From Kitasatospora arboriphila (GTDB lineage Bacteria; Actinomycetota; Actinomycetes; Mycobacteriales; Mycobacteriaceae): a stretch of DNA of 64,000 nt. Both the position numbers and the translations under genes were made by a program. Below, piece after piece: positions 16,901 through 24,856 of the stretch. The notes under the pieces are model-generated. The model worked only from the letters and a program-made list of their open reading frames with translations, made no database searches and was not told where the DNA came from. The DNA lies in assembly GCF_000717275.1 (NCBI RefSeq), contig NZ_JNYV01000015.1, forward strand, positions 62,001 to 126,000. Direction: 5' to 3'. Each line of letters begins with the position of its first letter. The stretch's first letter is position 1.

Positions 16901-19900
16901 ATACGGGTAGGGACTGAATGCTTCCCCCAGCCCGTCGAACCGCCGATGCGATCCGTCATAGGCAGGGGCGACGGTGGAGTTGAACAGCTCGTTGTATTTG
17001 TCGATCAACCGCTCGGCGCGGTCGGGATCAGAGAACAACGCCCATTGCTCAAACTCTTGGGCGATGCGCCGGGTGCGGGGGCCGGCGGCCCGGGAGGCGG
17101 CGTCGTGGAGCCAGTCCCGGCTCCCGGTGGCCTCGTAAAACTCTTTCGACTTGTTGATCTGCGGGGGCCGGTTGTTGAGCAGATCGGCGAACATATCGGC
17201 CCAGTCATAGTTGTGGCCACCGTCTTTGCTGCGCCGCACCCCCGAGTAGGCCACCCCGAGCCGGTCGGCGTCTTTGTCCTCGAAGTTGAACCGGGTCGAG
17301 TGCGAGGAGGCTTTGGGCACCAGACCCCACGTCAGGTCGCTGCCCGATCGGCCCGAGTAGTAGCTGACCTCGACCGACCACTCCCCGGCCGCGTACTCCA
17401 CGCTCACCCGCGTATCCGCCGGGACACCGAAGGTGTCGCGGATGAACTGTTCGTAGTCGGATTGGGGAATCCACGGCGCGCCTGGGCGTACCGAGATGCC
17501 GCTGGTGATCTTCGGTGGCAGCACCTCGGTCAGTGCTTCCACGTTGGGTCGATACCGGGGATCGGTCATTGCCAGTTCGGTTGCCGCCGTGAGCTTTTTA
17601 CGCACGTTCCCGGACAGGTATTGCGGCCCGGGAATCCAGGTGTCGGGATCCTCGAGGGAACGAAACGCATGCCCGACGATCAGCTCCGGGACCTCGGCGA
17701 CGTCGACGTCGAGGAGCTCGGCGACCCGTGGGAGGTCGATGACCGCCCGCTCGTCGAGGACCGCGGCGATCGCGTCCTCGACACCGCCGATCTCACGCGG
17801 CAGCTCGCGGGGACCGAGCACGTCGTTGTGGAACAACGCCGCCTTGCGGGCGGTGGCGGTGTCGTCATTGAACTGCTCCAACGCCATCACCACGGCGAAG
17901 GTGGGATCCTGGCGCAGCAGCTTGCCCAGGTGCGGATAAGACTTGAAACGACTGCGTGGGTTCACCCACGCCTGATCGGACAGCTCCTGTGCGACATCGG
18001 CCGGCAACGGCGCATGACTGCTGAGGCCTTCGGACTTGCGCCACCCGCTGGCCAACCGCTCGAACGCGGTGTCGTGCTGGGCTTGGGTGATCTCTTTGGG
18101 TTCGACCCAGGTGAACCGGTTGATCGCACCGTAGGTGCGCACGTACTGGTCATACCGGGCATTGAGGTCCGAGCGCAGCGCCAACCGAGTCTCGGACGGT
18201 TCCCCCGCACGCTGGGAATCGATGAGAGCACTGGCCAGGTCCCGCAGTTCCAACAGTTTGGCCCACTCGGCGGTCTGACCTTTGCCGCGGGTCTTGGCCG
18301 GCGACCACGCCTGGCCGTCCCACCGCTCGATCGCGCGGCCGGACGCCTCGGCGCGCAGCATGCCGACCGGATAGTCGGCGGCGGTGTCGTTGCCCGGCCG
18401 GATCAGTCCGTAGTCGAACTGCTCCCGCAACGGTCCAATCGTGTTGTGCCAACCCGCAGTCAACGTCAGGCCCGCCTGGTGGGCGTAGTCGACGATGGCG
18501 TCCAGGCGCTCGGTGACTGCCTTGGCGACTTGCGCGGCGTCGGTAGCGCCAACCACCTGCAGCGTGGTCGATCCGTGGATGCCCTGGCCGTGGCGCATCT
18601 GGCCCAGGACGTTGTTCGGATGGGTCAGGTAGTACTGGTTGATCAGTTCGGTGTCAGCGGTGTCGTTGAACCCCCGTACCGGCGTGCTCCCCACCGACAC
18701 GAACGCGTCGGTTTGAGCAGTCGGTGACCGGTCGGACTCGCGCCGCCGCAGCACCAGAATGTCGGTGACCACCTCGGTGCCGGCCACCCGGGAGAACGCG
18801 CCCGTGGGCAGCCGTACCGCGCCCACCAGATCCGCGGCGGCAGCGATCTCTTTGCGAGCCCGGGGGTCTTTGCCGTCCATCGTGTACCGCGAGGTGACCA
18901 CGGCAACGTAGCCGCCGGGCGCGGTCAGATCCAGCGCCTTGATGATGAAGTGGTTGTGGATGGAATGGCGGCCCTGATTGTGCGCCGGGTCGTACAGCCG
19001 GAAATCCCCGAAGGGGACGTTGCCGATCGTCGCTGCGAATGACTGCTGCGGGACGTGGGTGGTCTCGAACCCCTCGTTGCGGATCTGCGCGGTCGGATGC
19101 AGCGCAGCAGCGACTTGCGCTGTGGTCGAGTCCAGCTCGACACCGACCATCTGTGCCGATTCAGGTGCGTACGCGATGAACGTCCCCGAGCCACATCCTG
19201 GTTCGAGCACACGCCCGGAACTAAATCCGGCATCGCCCAATGCCTTCCACATGGCCTGGGCGATCGCGGGATCGGTGTAGTGGGCGTTGAGGGTGTTGCG
19301 GCGGGCCTGACCCCATTCGCTTTGCGTGAGCAGCCCGCGCAGGCGTTCACGGTCAGTGGTCCAGTCGTCTTTGCGGAGATCGAATACGTCGGCGGCCGCG
19401 CCCCACCCTGACCACTTCGCCAACACGTGTTGCTCGTCGACGGTGGCGTATCGGTTCTCGCCGGCTAGCTGGTGCACGATTTCGATGGCGTCCATGTTCG
19501 CTCGGGCACGAGCTTTCGCTCCCGACGGCGGCAACACCGGTTCGCTCGGGCGGAACGCGATCGGCACCGACCGTTCCCGCTCTGTCGGCGGCGCCGCCGG
19601 TTCGAGCTCATGCTCGGCGCGCGCACGCTCGGTGCGCATCTCGTGCAGCACGTCGACCGGGTCGGCGGCCGGGCAACCCGGCTCGTGCGGGTCGCTGATG
19701 TGGGCCTGGCAATCGACGCAGCAGTCGTCGCTGTCGTAGGCGGCTTCCTTGGCCGCGACCGCCTCGACCGGTTCCGGCGGCAGCGGTGTGCCACCGGGAT
19801 CGTGAACCGCAGGATCAAGCGGCGCCGCCCCGGTGGCATCAAGATCGAACAGGCCGAGCTGGGCCTGCTCTACCGGAGCTGTTCGGCGTCGCGCACCCGG

Positions 19901-20596
19901 CCCTTGGCTCGCAGTTCCTGGGCGACCTGGTTCGTAAACTCCGCCACCAGTGGATCGTTCGGGCCGGTCGGGATTGCTTCGTTGTCCTCGCTGCGCGTCT
20001 GGATCAGGTACTGCGCGGCCACCCGGAACCACGCGGTCCGCTCCGCCCACACCTGGCTGACTAACGCCTCGACTTCCGGTGTCGGCTCGGACCGATCCAG
20101 CGCCCGCTTCCAGCGATCCCGATCGCCCTTCGCGGCTGCGATCCTCGCCGCGTCCGCGCGGCTCTGGTTCTTGCTGGCTTCCTCGAGTGTCTGTGCCGGT
20201 TCGAACTCTGAGTCCGGGCTCGGGATCTGTTCGTACAGTTCGGCTGTCAGCACCTGCTCGGTCGCCTGCTGGCGGGCCATGTTGATCAGCTGAATCGTTG
20301 TCGAATAGTCCGGTGCCTGCCCATGGGTCTTGCGGTACTGCTCGACCAGCGGGCCCTGGCCGGGAACCAGTTCCTCGATCAGGTTCTCGATCCGCTCGCT
20401 CTCGCGGTCGAGAAACTGCTGCTGCTCTGCTGGCGTCTGGTTGTCGGGCAGACCGATCTCGGTCCGCCACACGCGGGCCACGATCTGCTTCACCGATTCC
20501 TGGGTCGTCATCGTGCTCATTGTTGCCTTCCTCTATGACAAAGTCGAAAAGACTTGGGGTTGTGTTCGGGTCGTTCGTCGAGCCGCCACGGGCCAT
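13937..20596 (-). CDS. Giant DarB-like N6-methyltransferase/SNF2-type helicase protein
   Basis: About 2,219 aa from the ATG at 20596, chosen because AGGAG lies 8 nt upstream. In order: a disordered N-terminus with repeated LFD motifs; the YDxDxCCxxCxxHISDPHxPGC module; an N6-methyltransferase domain with motif I VLEPGCGSGTF (near 463) and motif IV-like GNVPFGDF; a long middle; and a helicase with Walker A GAGKTG (near 1250), DEAH box FIDEAHLYKN (near 1412) and motif VI GREGRIIRQGNQN-type sequence (near 1770). The C-terminal coiled coil ends in RIASRDHPTHPR plus a basic/Thr-rich tail. This architecture matches phage P1 DarB and large plasmid methylase-helicases thought to protect incoming DNA from restriction. 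Residues from about 25 to 245 are read through a region that also encodes a better-biased frame. Confidence 0.88.
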   Translation of the reverse strand: MARGGSTNDPNTTPSLFDFVIEEGNNEHDDDPGIGEADRGPRVADRDRSARQPDASRAAAVSRPRERADREPDRGTGSRPGPAGRAVPQDPWAGTGLFDNDSADQHGPPAGDRAGADSRTVRTDPEPGLRVRTGTDTRGSQQEPEPRGRGEDRSREGRSGSLEAGAGSVRADTGSRGVSQPGVGGADRVVPGGRAVPDPDAQRGQRSNPDRPERSTGGGVYEPGRPGTASQGPGARRRTAPVEQAQLGLFDLDATGAAPLDPAVHDPGGTPLPPEPVEAVAAKEAAYDSDDCCVDCQAHISDPHEPGCPAADPVDVLHEMRTERARAEHELEPAAPPTERERSVPIAFRPSEPVLPPSGAKARARANMDAIEIVHQLAGENRYATVDEQHVLAKWSGWGAAADVFDLRKDDWTTDRERLRGLLTQSEWGQARRNTLNAHYTDPAIAQAMWKALGDAGFSSGRVLEPGCGSGTFIAYAPESAQMVGVELDSTTAQVAAALHPTAQIRNEGFETTHVPQQSFAATIGNVPFGDFRLYDPAHNQGRHSIHNHFIIKALDLTAPGGYVAVVTSRYTMDGKDPRARKEIAAAADLVGAVRLPTGAFSRVAGTEVVTDILVLRRRESDRSPTAQTDAFVSVGSTPVRGFNDTADTELINQYYLTHPNNVLGQMRHGQGIHGSTTLQVVGATDAAQVAKAVTERLDAIVDYAHQAGLTLTAGWHNTIGPLREQFDYGLIRPGNDTAADYPVGMLRAEASGRAIERWDGQAWSPAKTRGKGQTAEWAKLLELRDLASALIDSQRAGEPSETRLALRSDLNARYDQYVRTYGAINRFTWVEPKEITQAQHDTAFERLASGWRKSEGLSSHAPLPADVAQELSDQAWVNPRSRFKSYPHLGKLLRQDPTFAVVMALEQFNDDTATARKAALFHNDVLGPRELPREIGGVEDAIAAVLDERAVIDLPRVAELLDVDVAEVPELIVGHAFRSLEDPDTWIPGPQYLSGNVRKKLTAATELAMTDPRYRPNVEALTEVLPPKITSGISVRPGAPWIPQSDYEQFIRDTFGVPADTRVSVEYAAGEWSVEVSYYSGRSGSDLTWGLVPKASSHSTRFNFEDKDADRLGVAYSGVRRSKDGGHNYDWADMFADLLNNRPPQINKSKEFYEATGSRDWLHDAASRAAGPRTRRIAQEFEQWALFSDPDRAERLIDKYNELFNSTVAPAYDGSHRRFDGLGEAFSPYPYQRNAVQRIVSEPTVLLDHVVGAGKTGTMLMGAMELKRLGVVNKPWIVVPNHIVEQVTREAKQWYPAARVLSGGAATDAEGRRLFIAQSASQDWDMVIVPLSAFTRIGVDAGTKAEYIRAQLADIERAHGPDAEQQIQNEASVKAIENAKARLETRLEEALDQAGKDTGLTFEASGADYLFIDEAHLYKNLARQSHVAELACAGSDQASDLQMKLEHLRSVRRQEAIEAGIASDAYVERVATFATGTPVANNLAELWVMQTYLRPDLLIDAGVAGLDEWGATFTDTVERVELNSSGSRLRSVTRVGEFTNVGDLVAISSVFTDSVGRDQVPAQLPEKVGATNEIVTFEPSQQVLDFITDLGYRADNLNPRRMDIDNALKVASDGRNASLVSLAAHLPRDPHDENRRAWQVARNILAIHAEHKDTVYLDTFGEPSERTGGLQIVFCDRSTPKADGSFSIYNEIREELVAGGMDPASIRFIHDYPKASDKAQLFERCRTGEVAVLLGSTEKMGTGTNIQTRAVALHHVDAPWRPADLEQREGRIIRQGNQNAQVHVFNYVAERTYDTIMWQTVYRKAHFIEQLKKADRSMRRMPDLEADSIAENAAMTKALATGDQRYLRQVELDVQVIALQTEADAHFAEQRSIERERDNLSWQVPAAEERLARLTDALPGLHRWRTADKEDFVITIGEQTYRARPEASAALVEELRKNAAVLKGQGMRIARTIGEVAGNSIEVVRPMTTDSLYLQFKDLPIPHKEIALRELFDSDSVTGGDRSAPARAAYNSGFMRRLEGMVSGAERTLDSGRWQLDRDKARLDELQQVTLREFPRGRELREMTDELTALQRELREAEHSPEAVAAREALAERCSERGREEGWSLMLNPTPALVEELGFDSADDVRAMMADREYQALTDARYQREHSAQPSSRSDQAASLDGQSDLARAAIAAARIASRDHPTHPRQAAVAAPSSTSATTTPLREGSRTPGQPGHEYD
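19870..20520 (-). CDS. 216-aa ORF nested in frame +1 of the giant gene
   Basis: This ORF lies wholly inside the 5' part of the giant gene on the same strand. It has its own ATG at 20520 with AGGAAGG 5 nt upstream and ends with TAG at 19870. Its codons are strongly GC-ending, whereas the overlapping giant frame is not, and its product (TTQESVKQIVARVWRTEIGL, ENLIEELVPGQGPLVEQYRK...) is a normal soluble helical protein. The giant frame across this stretch is Arg/Asp/Gly/Pro-rich and looks overprinted. Three readings are possible: dual coding, a middle segment joined by frameshifting, or paired indels. No domain recognised. Confidence 0.65.
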   Translation of the reverse strand: MSTMTTQESVKQIVARVWRTEIGLPDNQTPAEQQQFLDRESERIENLIEELVPGQGPLVEQYRKTHGQAPDYSTTIQLINMARQQATEQVLTAELYEQIPSPDSEFEPAQTLEEASKNQSRADAARIAAAKGDRDRWKRALDRSEPTPEVEALVSQVWAERTAWFRVAAQYLIQTRSEDNEAIPTGPNDPLVAEFTNQVAQELRAKGRVRDAEQLR

Positions 20597-20778
20597 GACA
20601 AGAACTCCTGGGATCAGTGCATGCAGCAGTGCGCTGCGAAGGGTTTCGTATGCTGTGTCATTGGTCAGAGGGTTCTTCTCTGATCGCATAGCCCTGGCGG
20701 GTCTAGCCACCCGTCAGGGCCCATGCGCGGTATCGAGCCGCACCGGGCCACCCCACCTACTGGCGGGATCATTACCAA

Positions 20779-20797
20779 GTCAGCGCGTGGCGCTGAC
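20779..20797. terminator. Short perfect hairpin after the 20808-21227 gene
   Basis: GTCAGCGC (20779-20786) and GCGCTGAC (20790-20797) pair perfectly over a 3-nt loop, 10 bases beyond the minus-strand stop at 20808. It is followed by neither a T-run nor a gene for about 180 bp. It is a plausible terminator or mRNA-stabilising hairpin in the leader of the giant gene. Confidence 0.45.
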
Positions 20798-20807
20798 GAT
20801 GAAGTGT

Positions 20808-21227
20808 CTAGGCGGAGAGTGCGTCGTGGTCGCCGGCATCGAACGCCGCCCGCGACTGCTCGTTGCCGGCGCTGTGCGACTCGGCCGATACGCCAGCGGT
20901 GGCCACCGTGCTCTGGTCCGCGGCGTCCTTCTTGTTGGTGCGGCGGCGGCGAGAGCCACCCGTTTTCGACCCAGTGCGGGAGCTGGTCAGGTGCTCAACC
21001 TCGAACGGTTTGAGTGTCTTGGCGTCGAAGCCGGCGGTACGTGCTTCGGACACCAGGGCGCCAAGCTGGCGCACACGTTCGGCGTCAGCGGCCAGGAACG
21101 CATCACGCTGGTGCGTCAGGGTGGCGTGGGCGGTGACGATCTCGCGCAGCACAGTGACTTTGCGGTCGGCTTCGGCGCGGACTTGCGCCTCAAGGGATTC
21201 GAAATTGATAGCAGTCGATGACGACAT
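20808..21227 (-). CDS. Small coiled-coil protein with basic tail
   Basis: 139 aa from the ATG at 21227 (GAGAGAAGAAG upstream). The frame extends to 21317 but without a ribosome site. The N-terminal half is helical (ESLEAQVRAEADRKVTVLREIVTAHATLTHQRDAFLAADAERVRQL). It is followed by SRRRRTNKKDAADQ, a basic DNA- or nucleic-acid-binding-like patch, and an acidic end. It lies upstream of, and in the same direction as, the giant methyltransferase-helicase gene and probably shares its promoter. It has a 16-bp element about 80 bp upstream that is also found before the transfer operon. Function unknown. Confidence 0.65.
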   Translation of the reverse strand: MSSSTAINFESLEAQVRAEADRKVTVLREIVTAHATLTHQRDAFLAADAERVRQLGALVSEARTAGFDAKTLKPFEVEHLTSSRTGSKTGGSRRRRTNKKDAADQSTVATAGVSAESHSAGNEQSRAAFDAGDHDALSA

Positions 21228-21307
21228 GACGGTTTGCTTCTTCTCTCGTTGACGGCAATAAACGGAGCCTGGAGTTACCCGTCCAGTGGCGAGATGGTGC
21301 GTGAGCG

Positions 21308-21323
21308 CAGACGGCAAATCAGG
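21308..21323 (-). promoter_or_regulatory. Shared 16-bp element, copy 1
   Basis: CAGACGGCAAATCAGG (read on the minus strand as CCTGATTTGCCGTCTG) lies 81 bp upstream of the minus-strand gene starting at 21227. The identical 16 bases occur at 51565-51580 in front of the transfer operon, with a 12-base partial copy at 51515-51526. A common operator or activator site is the likely explanation. Confidence 0.5.
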
Positions 21324-21444
21324 CGTTCACAGACCTGAGGGACAAGGTGGTCCCTCACTGTCAGCGTAACGCCGAATCGAACCGGCTGGTTGCCTATCCG
21401 CCGACCGGCGGTAACGGTGTGTCCGTGCGTCGCGACGTACGGGC

Positions 21445-21987
21445 ATGTTCACGAAACGGTCGCTGCTGGGTGTGTGTGCGTTGAGTGTTTTGCTGACGGC
21501 CTGTGCCACTGACAATCCCGACGAGACTGGTGCGGCGGAGTCGTCGTCGACCACATCATCGGTCGCCGTCAGCACTGTCACTGTCACTGCACCTCCGCCT
21601 TCGTCGTCGACCCCGCCGCTGGCACCGGCGCCGCCCGCCGAGATCGTTGCCGAGGAGACCGTCGTGGAACCAGAGCCGTACATTGTGGGCTGCCAAGTTG
21701 GGTTGGGTCCGATCGAAACCTATTGGTCCGATGGAACAGTCACCGGTTACTCGGACTACTGCCAAGGCCAACACGACAACTCATTGAGTCGCGAACGTGA
21801 AGCGAATACCCCTGTCTGTGACGGCACCGTCTGTCGCTACCCCAATGGCGCCGAAGTTCCGGACCCAAACGCGGTCATTGCTGACCGGTGCACCAATCAG
21901 ATTGATTACGCCGGGGATCCGCGGTCGAACGCGGAAATCAACTCCATTGGTGCGCAAACTGGGCAATGCCCTGCCCCCATTTCGTGA
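21445..21987 (+). CDS. Lipoprotein
   Basis: 180 aa. The signal peptide MFTKRSLLGVCALSVLLTAC ends in the lipobox LLTAC (Cys20), predicting lipid anchoring to the membrane outer face. A Ser/Thr/Pro/Ala-rich linker (about 30-75) leads to a small C-terminal domain with several Cys (VGCQVGLG, DYCQGQ, VCDGTVCRYPNG, DRCTNQ, GQCPAP), probably disulfide-stabilised. No family recognised. It is divergent from the operon encoding the giant protein, so the 21228-21444 gap holds both promoters. Confidence 0.75.
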   Translation: MFTKRSLLGVCALSVLLTACATDNPDETGAAESSSTTSSVAVSTVTVTAPPPSSSTPPLAPAPPAEIVAEETVVEPEPYIVGCQVGLGPIETYWSDGTVTGYSDYCQGQHDNSLSREREANTPVCDGTVCRYPNGAEVPDPNAVIADRCTNQIDYAGDPRSNAEINSIGAQTGQCPAPIS

Positions 21988-22064
21988 ACCGCCCATGTGC
22001 GTAACATCCTGAGCTAGCCATCGCCTGTCATGGCATAACCGTCTCCGACCGCCAGGGAAACTCC

Positions 22065-22625
22065 ATGAACGCTAAGAAGGTCGCCGCTGCTCTGCTCACC
22101 GCTGTCGCGGTGACCCTCGTGGCCGGCGGGTGCAGTGACAACGAGGAGACGGGGCAGCCCACGGCGCCGGTGGGCATCAACAACTTTGCGCACCCGGATA
22201 ACGAGAACTCTGGCTCTGGCGAACACGAAGTGTCGCAAGTGGCGTGGGGTGAGGCGGTTCTCGTTGAGGACTACGACATCATGGGCGACAAGACCGGAGA
22301 CGCTGCGACCATCACCGTCAACGCACCCGAGACTCGGGAAGACGGCGCAGACGACAAGCCGTACTCGAAGGTCTTCGTCACTGTGGTCGGCGAGAACGGG
22401 AACTACGACGCCAGCCAGCTGGCCTACGCGCACGCCTACGCCCTGCTCGCTGACGGCACCAAGGTGGAAATCAAGTGGGGTGTCGCCAATGACAACGCAC
22501 TCAGAGGGCAAGTGAAGCCCGGCGAAAAAGTCAGTGGATACATCGCGTTCGAGACCGATCAGCCGCTGCACAAGGTCGTCGCTCGCGGCATGTACCTCGA
22601 CGAAGCCGAGTGGTCCGCGCCGTAG
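22065..22625 (+). CDS. DUF4352-like lipoprotein
   Basis: 186 aa. The signal MNAKKVAAALLTAVAVTLVAGGC has a lipobox ending at Cys23. The exported domain (FVTVVGENGNYDASQLAYAH, AYALLADGTKVEIKWGVAND...LRGQVKPGEKVSGYIAFETD) follows the Ig-like DUF4352/telomeric-repeat-binding-factor-2-like pattern, in which G-x-V-x-x-G-x-x-x-x-G-x-I-x-F is characteristic. It follows the lipoprotein at 21445 by 77 bp in the same direction. Such domains are typically extracellular binding or immunogenic modules. Confidence 0.75.
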   Translation: MNAKKVAAALLTAVAVTLVAGGCSDNEETGQPTAPVGINNFAHPDNENSGSGEHEVSQVAWGEAVLVEDYDIMGDKTGDAATITVNAPETREDGADDKPYSKVFVTVVGENGNYDASQLAYAHAYALLADGTKVEIKWGVANDNALRGQVKPGEKVSGYIAFETDQPLHKVVARGMYLDEAEWSAP

Positions 22626-22643
22626 CGCTTTGCAACCGCTGTC

Positions 22644-24461
22644 TTAGCTGCTGCCCCAGTCGCTACTTGAACCGGTGTTGGGCGGCAATGTGGGAGTTGT
22701 TGGTGTCGTACTTTGCGTCACGTTGAAAGTCAGGACCAATGGGTCGGTCGACAGGGTCCCGTTCCCAGCGCGAACAATGACCTTTTCTTGCCCAGTGAAC
22801 CCGGCAGGTGGGGTGTAGGTGAACTGTGTTCCTTCTGTGCTGAAGGTTCCGTGTCCAGGTCCGTCCTCCACTGACCAAGTCACCGGCTGGCCGGACGTGT
22901 CCTGGATCTCGATCCTGGCGGTGACAGACGATCCGATGGTCGTCGAATAAGTCGTCACTGGTGAGACGAACTCTGGGAATTCCGGCCTGCCTTGAACCCC
23001 GACAGTTCGAGCGAATGAATCGAAACCCGACGGGGTCATCGCACGAGTCATGTCATCAAACGACGTCACCTCCACTTCACCGGCCGGAACGTCGCCGAAC
23101 AGCCCCTGGGCGGAATAGTTGGCGGTGGAAAGCTCGCCATATTGGCCAGGAATGAATCGCAGCTGGCCGGCTTGACTGCCCATGGTCCAGTCGTAATGCG
23201 GGTTGGTTTCGGTTGAGTAGTCGATGCGGTTCGGTCCGCCGGGCGGCGACGAAGGGATGCCGTGTGTGTTGTAGGCATAGCTCATAACGCTGCGGTAGAG
23301 GGTAGACCCGTCTTGGCACTGATCCCCGGACTCGACACCTTCGCGCCAGTTGGCGCACGAGTGTGCACCGAAGTGGTGTAGGCCCAAGGTATGGCCGATC
23401 TCGTGCATCAGATTGGCGGCTTGACTGAAATGGATGGCTCTGGGATTGGGTGTTATGTTGCCGAGGTTCTGCAGCCAGAGCGGAGCAACATTGTAGGCAA
23501 CCCATCCGGCACGGCCCGCAGCATTGGGGCCGCCGACATCCGCTGTTCCGATGACTCTATCGCTTGTCTCTCGGTATTCGAGATTGACGAAGTACTTGGC
23601 CAGTTGTGGGACGGCGCCTCCGCCGAACCATGGGCTTGAGATCGACCCACTTGCCGTTGCAACGGGATCGTAGACCGGTTCGGCGACTGCTTTATAAGTG
23701 CCGTTGTTGTTCGTCCACGCCAGCTGCATCGCAGCTGCCGACGGCACTGCCCGACCTTCGAGAAAGTGCACAGCGACATCGAGGGGGGAGGCGTCAAACG
23801 ACTGCTCGATGTGCCTGTAGACAGCTGAATCTAACGGCTGCCCTTCCTCGTGGTCCACATAGATGAACAGATCTTTGCGCGAAACTGTGGCGCCGGCCGC
23901 AGCGAGATCAACGCGTGTGTTTCCGACCCAAACACCGTTCTGCTCCCAGTGATCGGGCAGACCATCGCCGTCGCCGTCTGGCCACTCCCACCACTCCGAA
24001 TCGTGGGGCAGGCCTTCCGGAACATTGCGTGGGTCGTTGACCCCAGGCGGCGTGACCACCACTTCGATTACCGTCGGCAGGTTGTACCAATTTGTTGGGG
24101 TGTGGTCGCCACATGCTGCGTGGAGGCGGTAGCGGCCGAGAGGAATTGGCTCGCCGTTGTTATTCCAGGGGCCGAACGCGAAGCGCCCGTCGTTCTCCGA
24201 CGATAGGTAGTAGGAAGCGATGAGCCCCGTGGCGAGGTGCTGACCCTCAAGTGGCACTGCGTTGATTTCACAGAAAGGCTCGACCGCGTCAGCATTTACA
24301 CCGGTTACGCGTCCCTCGATTAGTCCAGGACCGCCCGTTGCCGTGAAGGTTGCACGCAGGACTTGAGCGGACGCTGTCGCCGGCAGTGCGAGGAGGACGA
24401 CGGACAGAAGGGTAGTCGCTAACAGCGCCCCCAGCTTGCTGGTGACTCGCCTAGGTGGCAT
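22644..24461 (-). CDS. Secreted metzincin-type zinc metalloprotease
   Basis: 605 aa. The Sec signal peptide MPPRRVTSKLGALLATTLLS.. ends around ATASA (about 33). The zinc site HEIGHTLGLHH (HExxHxxGxxH, residues about 355-365) defines the metzincin clan, with the Met-turn candidate SVMSYAYN about 30 residues later. A calcium-binding-like DGDGDGLPDHW lies at about 166-176, and an Ig-like/cadherin-like domain near the C-terminus (SSVTARIEIQDTSGQPVTWS...PPAGFTGQEKVIVRAGNG). It would act outside the cell on proteins. It is an unusual cargo between lipoproteins and the relaxase. A Ser/Thr/Pro tail ends the protein. Confidence 0.85.
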   Translation of the reverse strand: MPPRRVTSKLGALLATTLLSVVLLALPATASAQVLRATFTATGGPGLIEGRVTGVNADAVEPFCEINAVPLEGQHLATGLIASYYLSSENDGRFAFGPWNNNGEPIPLGRYRLHAACGDHTPTNWYNLPTVIEVVVTPPGVNDPRNVPEGLPHDSEWWEWPDGDGDGLPDHWEQNGVWVGNTRVDLAAAGATVSRKDLFIYVDHEEGQPLDSAVYRHIEQSFDASPLDVAVHFLEGRAVPSAAAMQLAWTNNNGTYKAVAEPVYDPVATASGSISSPWFGGGAVPQLAKYFVNLEYRETSDRVIGTADVGGPNAAGRAGWVAYNVAPLWLQNLGNITPNPRAIHFSQAANLMHEIGHTLGLHHFGAHSCANWREGVESGDQCQDGSTLYRSVMSYAYNTHGIPSSPPGGPNRIDYSTETNPHYDWTMGSQAGQLRFIPGQYGELSTANYSAQGLFGDVPAGEVEVTSFDDMTRAMTPSGFDSFARTVGVQGRPEFPEFVSPVTTYSTTIGSSVTARIEIQDTSGQPVTWSVEDGPGHGTFSTEGTQFTYTPPAGFTGQEKVIVRAGNGTLSTDPLVLTFNVTQSTTPTTPTLPPNTGSSSDWGSS

Positions 24462-24856
24462 TCGAGTTCCCCTTCACAGCAGACACGCGGGAGACCTAGA
24501 TCTATCACGGAAGAAGCCTGTTCCACCGTCACCTGTTCGGACGAAGTCGCCGTCTGCGCGGCCGATAGCAACCCGGTGCTCCCCGCACGAAAGCGGGTGC
24601 TGGCATAAACGGACCAACGGAGCGGGTGGTCGTTCACTGTACGACCCCACCCCACCCCGATGCCGCCCGCAGGCCGGGAATCATCCTGTCGCCCAGCCGC
24701 ACTCTCCGCTGTCCTCAGCCGACGTTTCTGGGCCCGTTGCTCCGCCGCAGCCGCGTGCAGAGCGCAGGTCAGAGTGACTCTGGCGCTTCACGTCGAGAGG
24801 CGGAATCGCCCGAAGGGCGAATGCGCGGTTTTGTCGCGCCGATGGCACGGCGGGAA

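Noticed and set aside
16640..18727. Long plus-strand frame (695 aa) opposite the giant gene
   Set aside because: It lies wholly antisense to strongly coding helicase/methyltransferase sequence and its composition (Arg, Gly, His-rich) is that of a high-GC shadow frame. No ribosome site.
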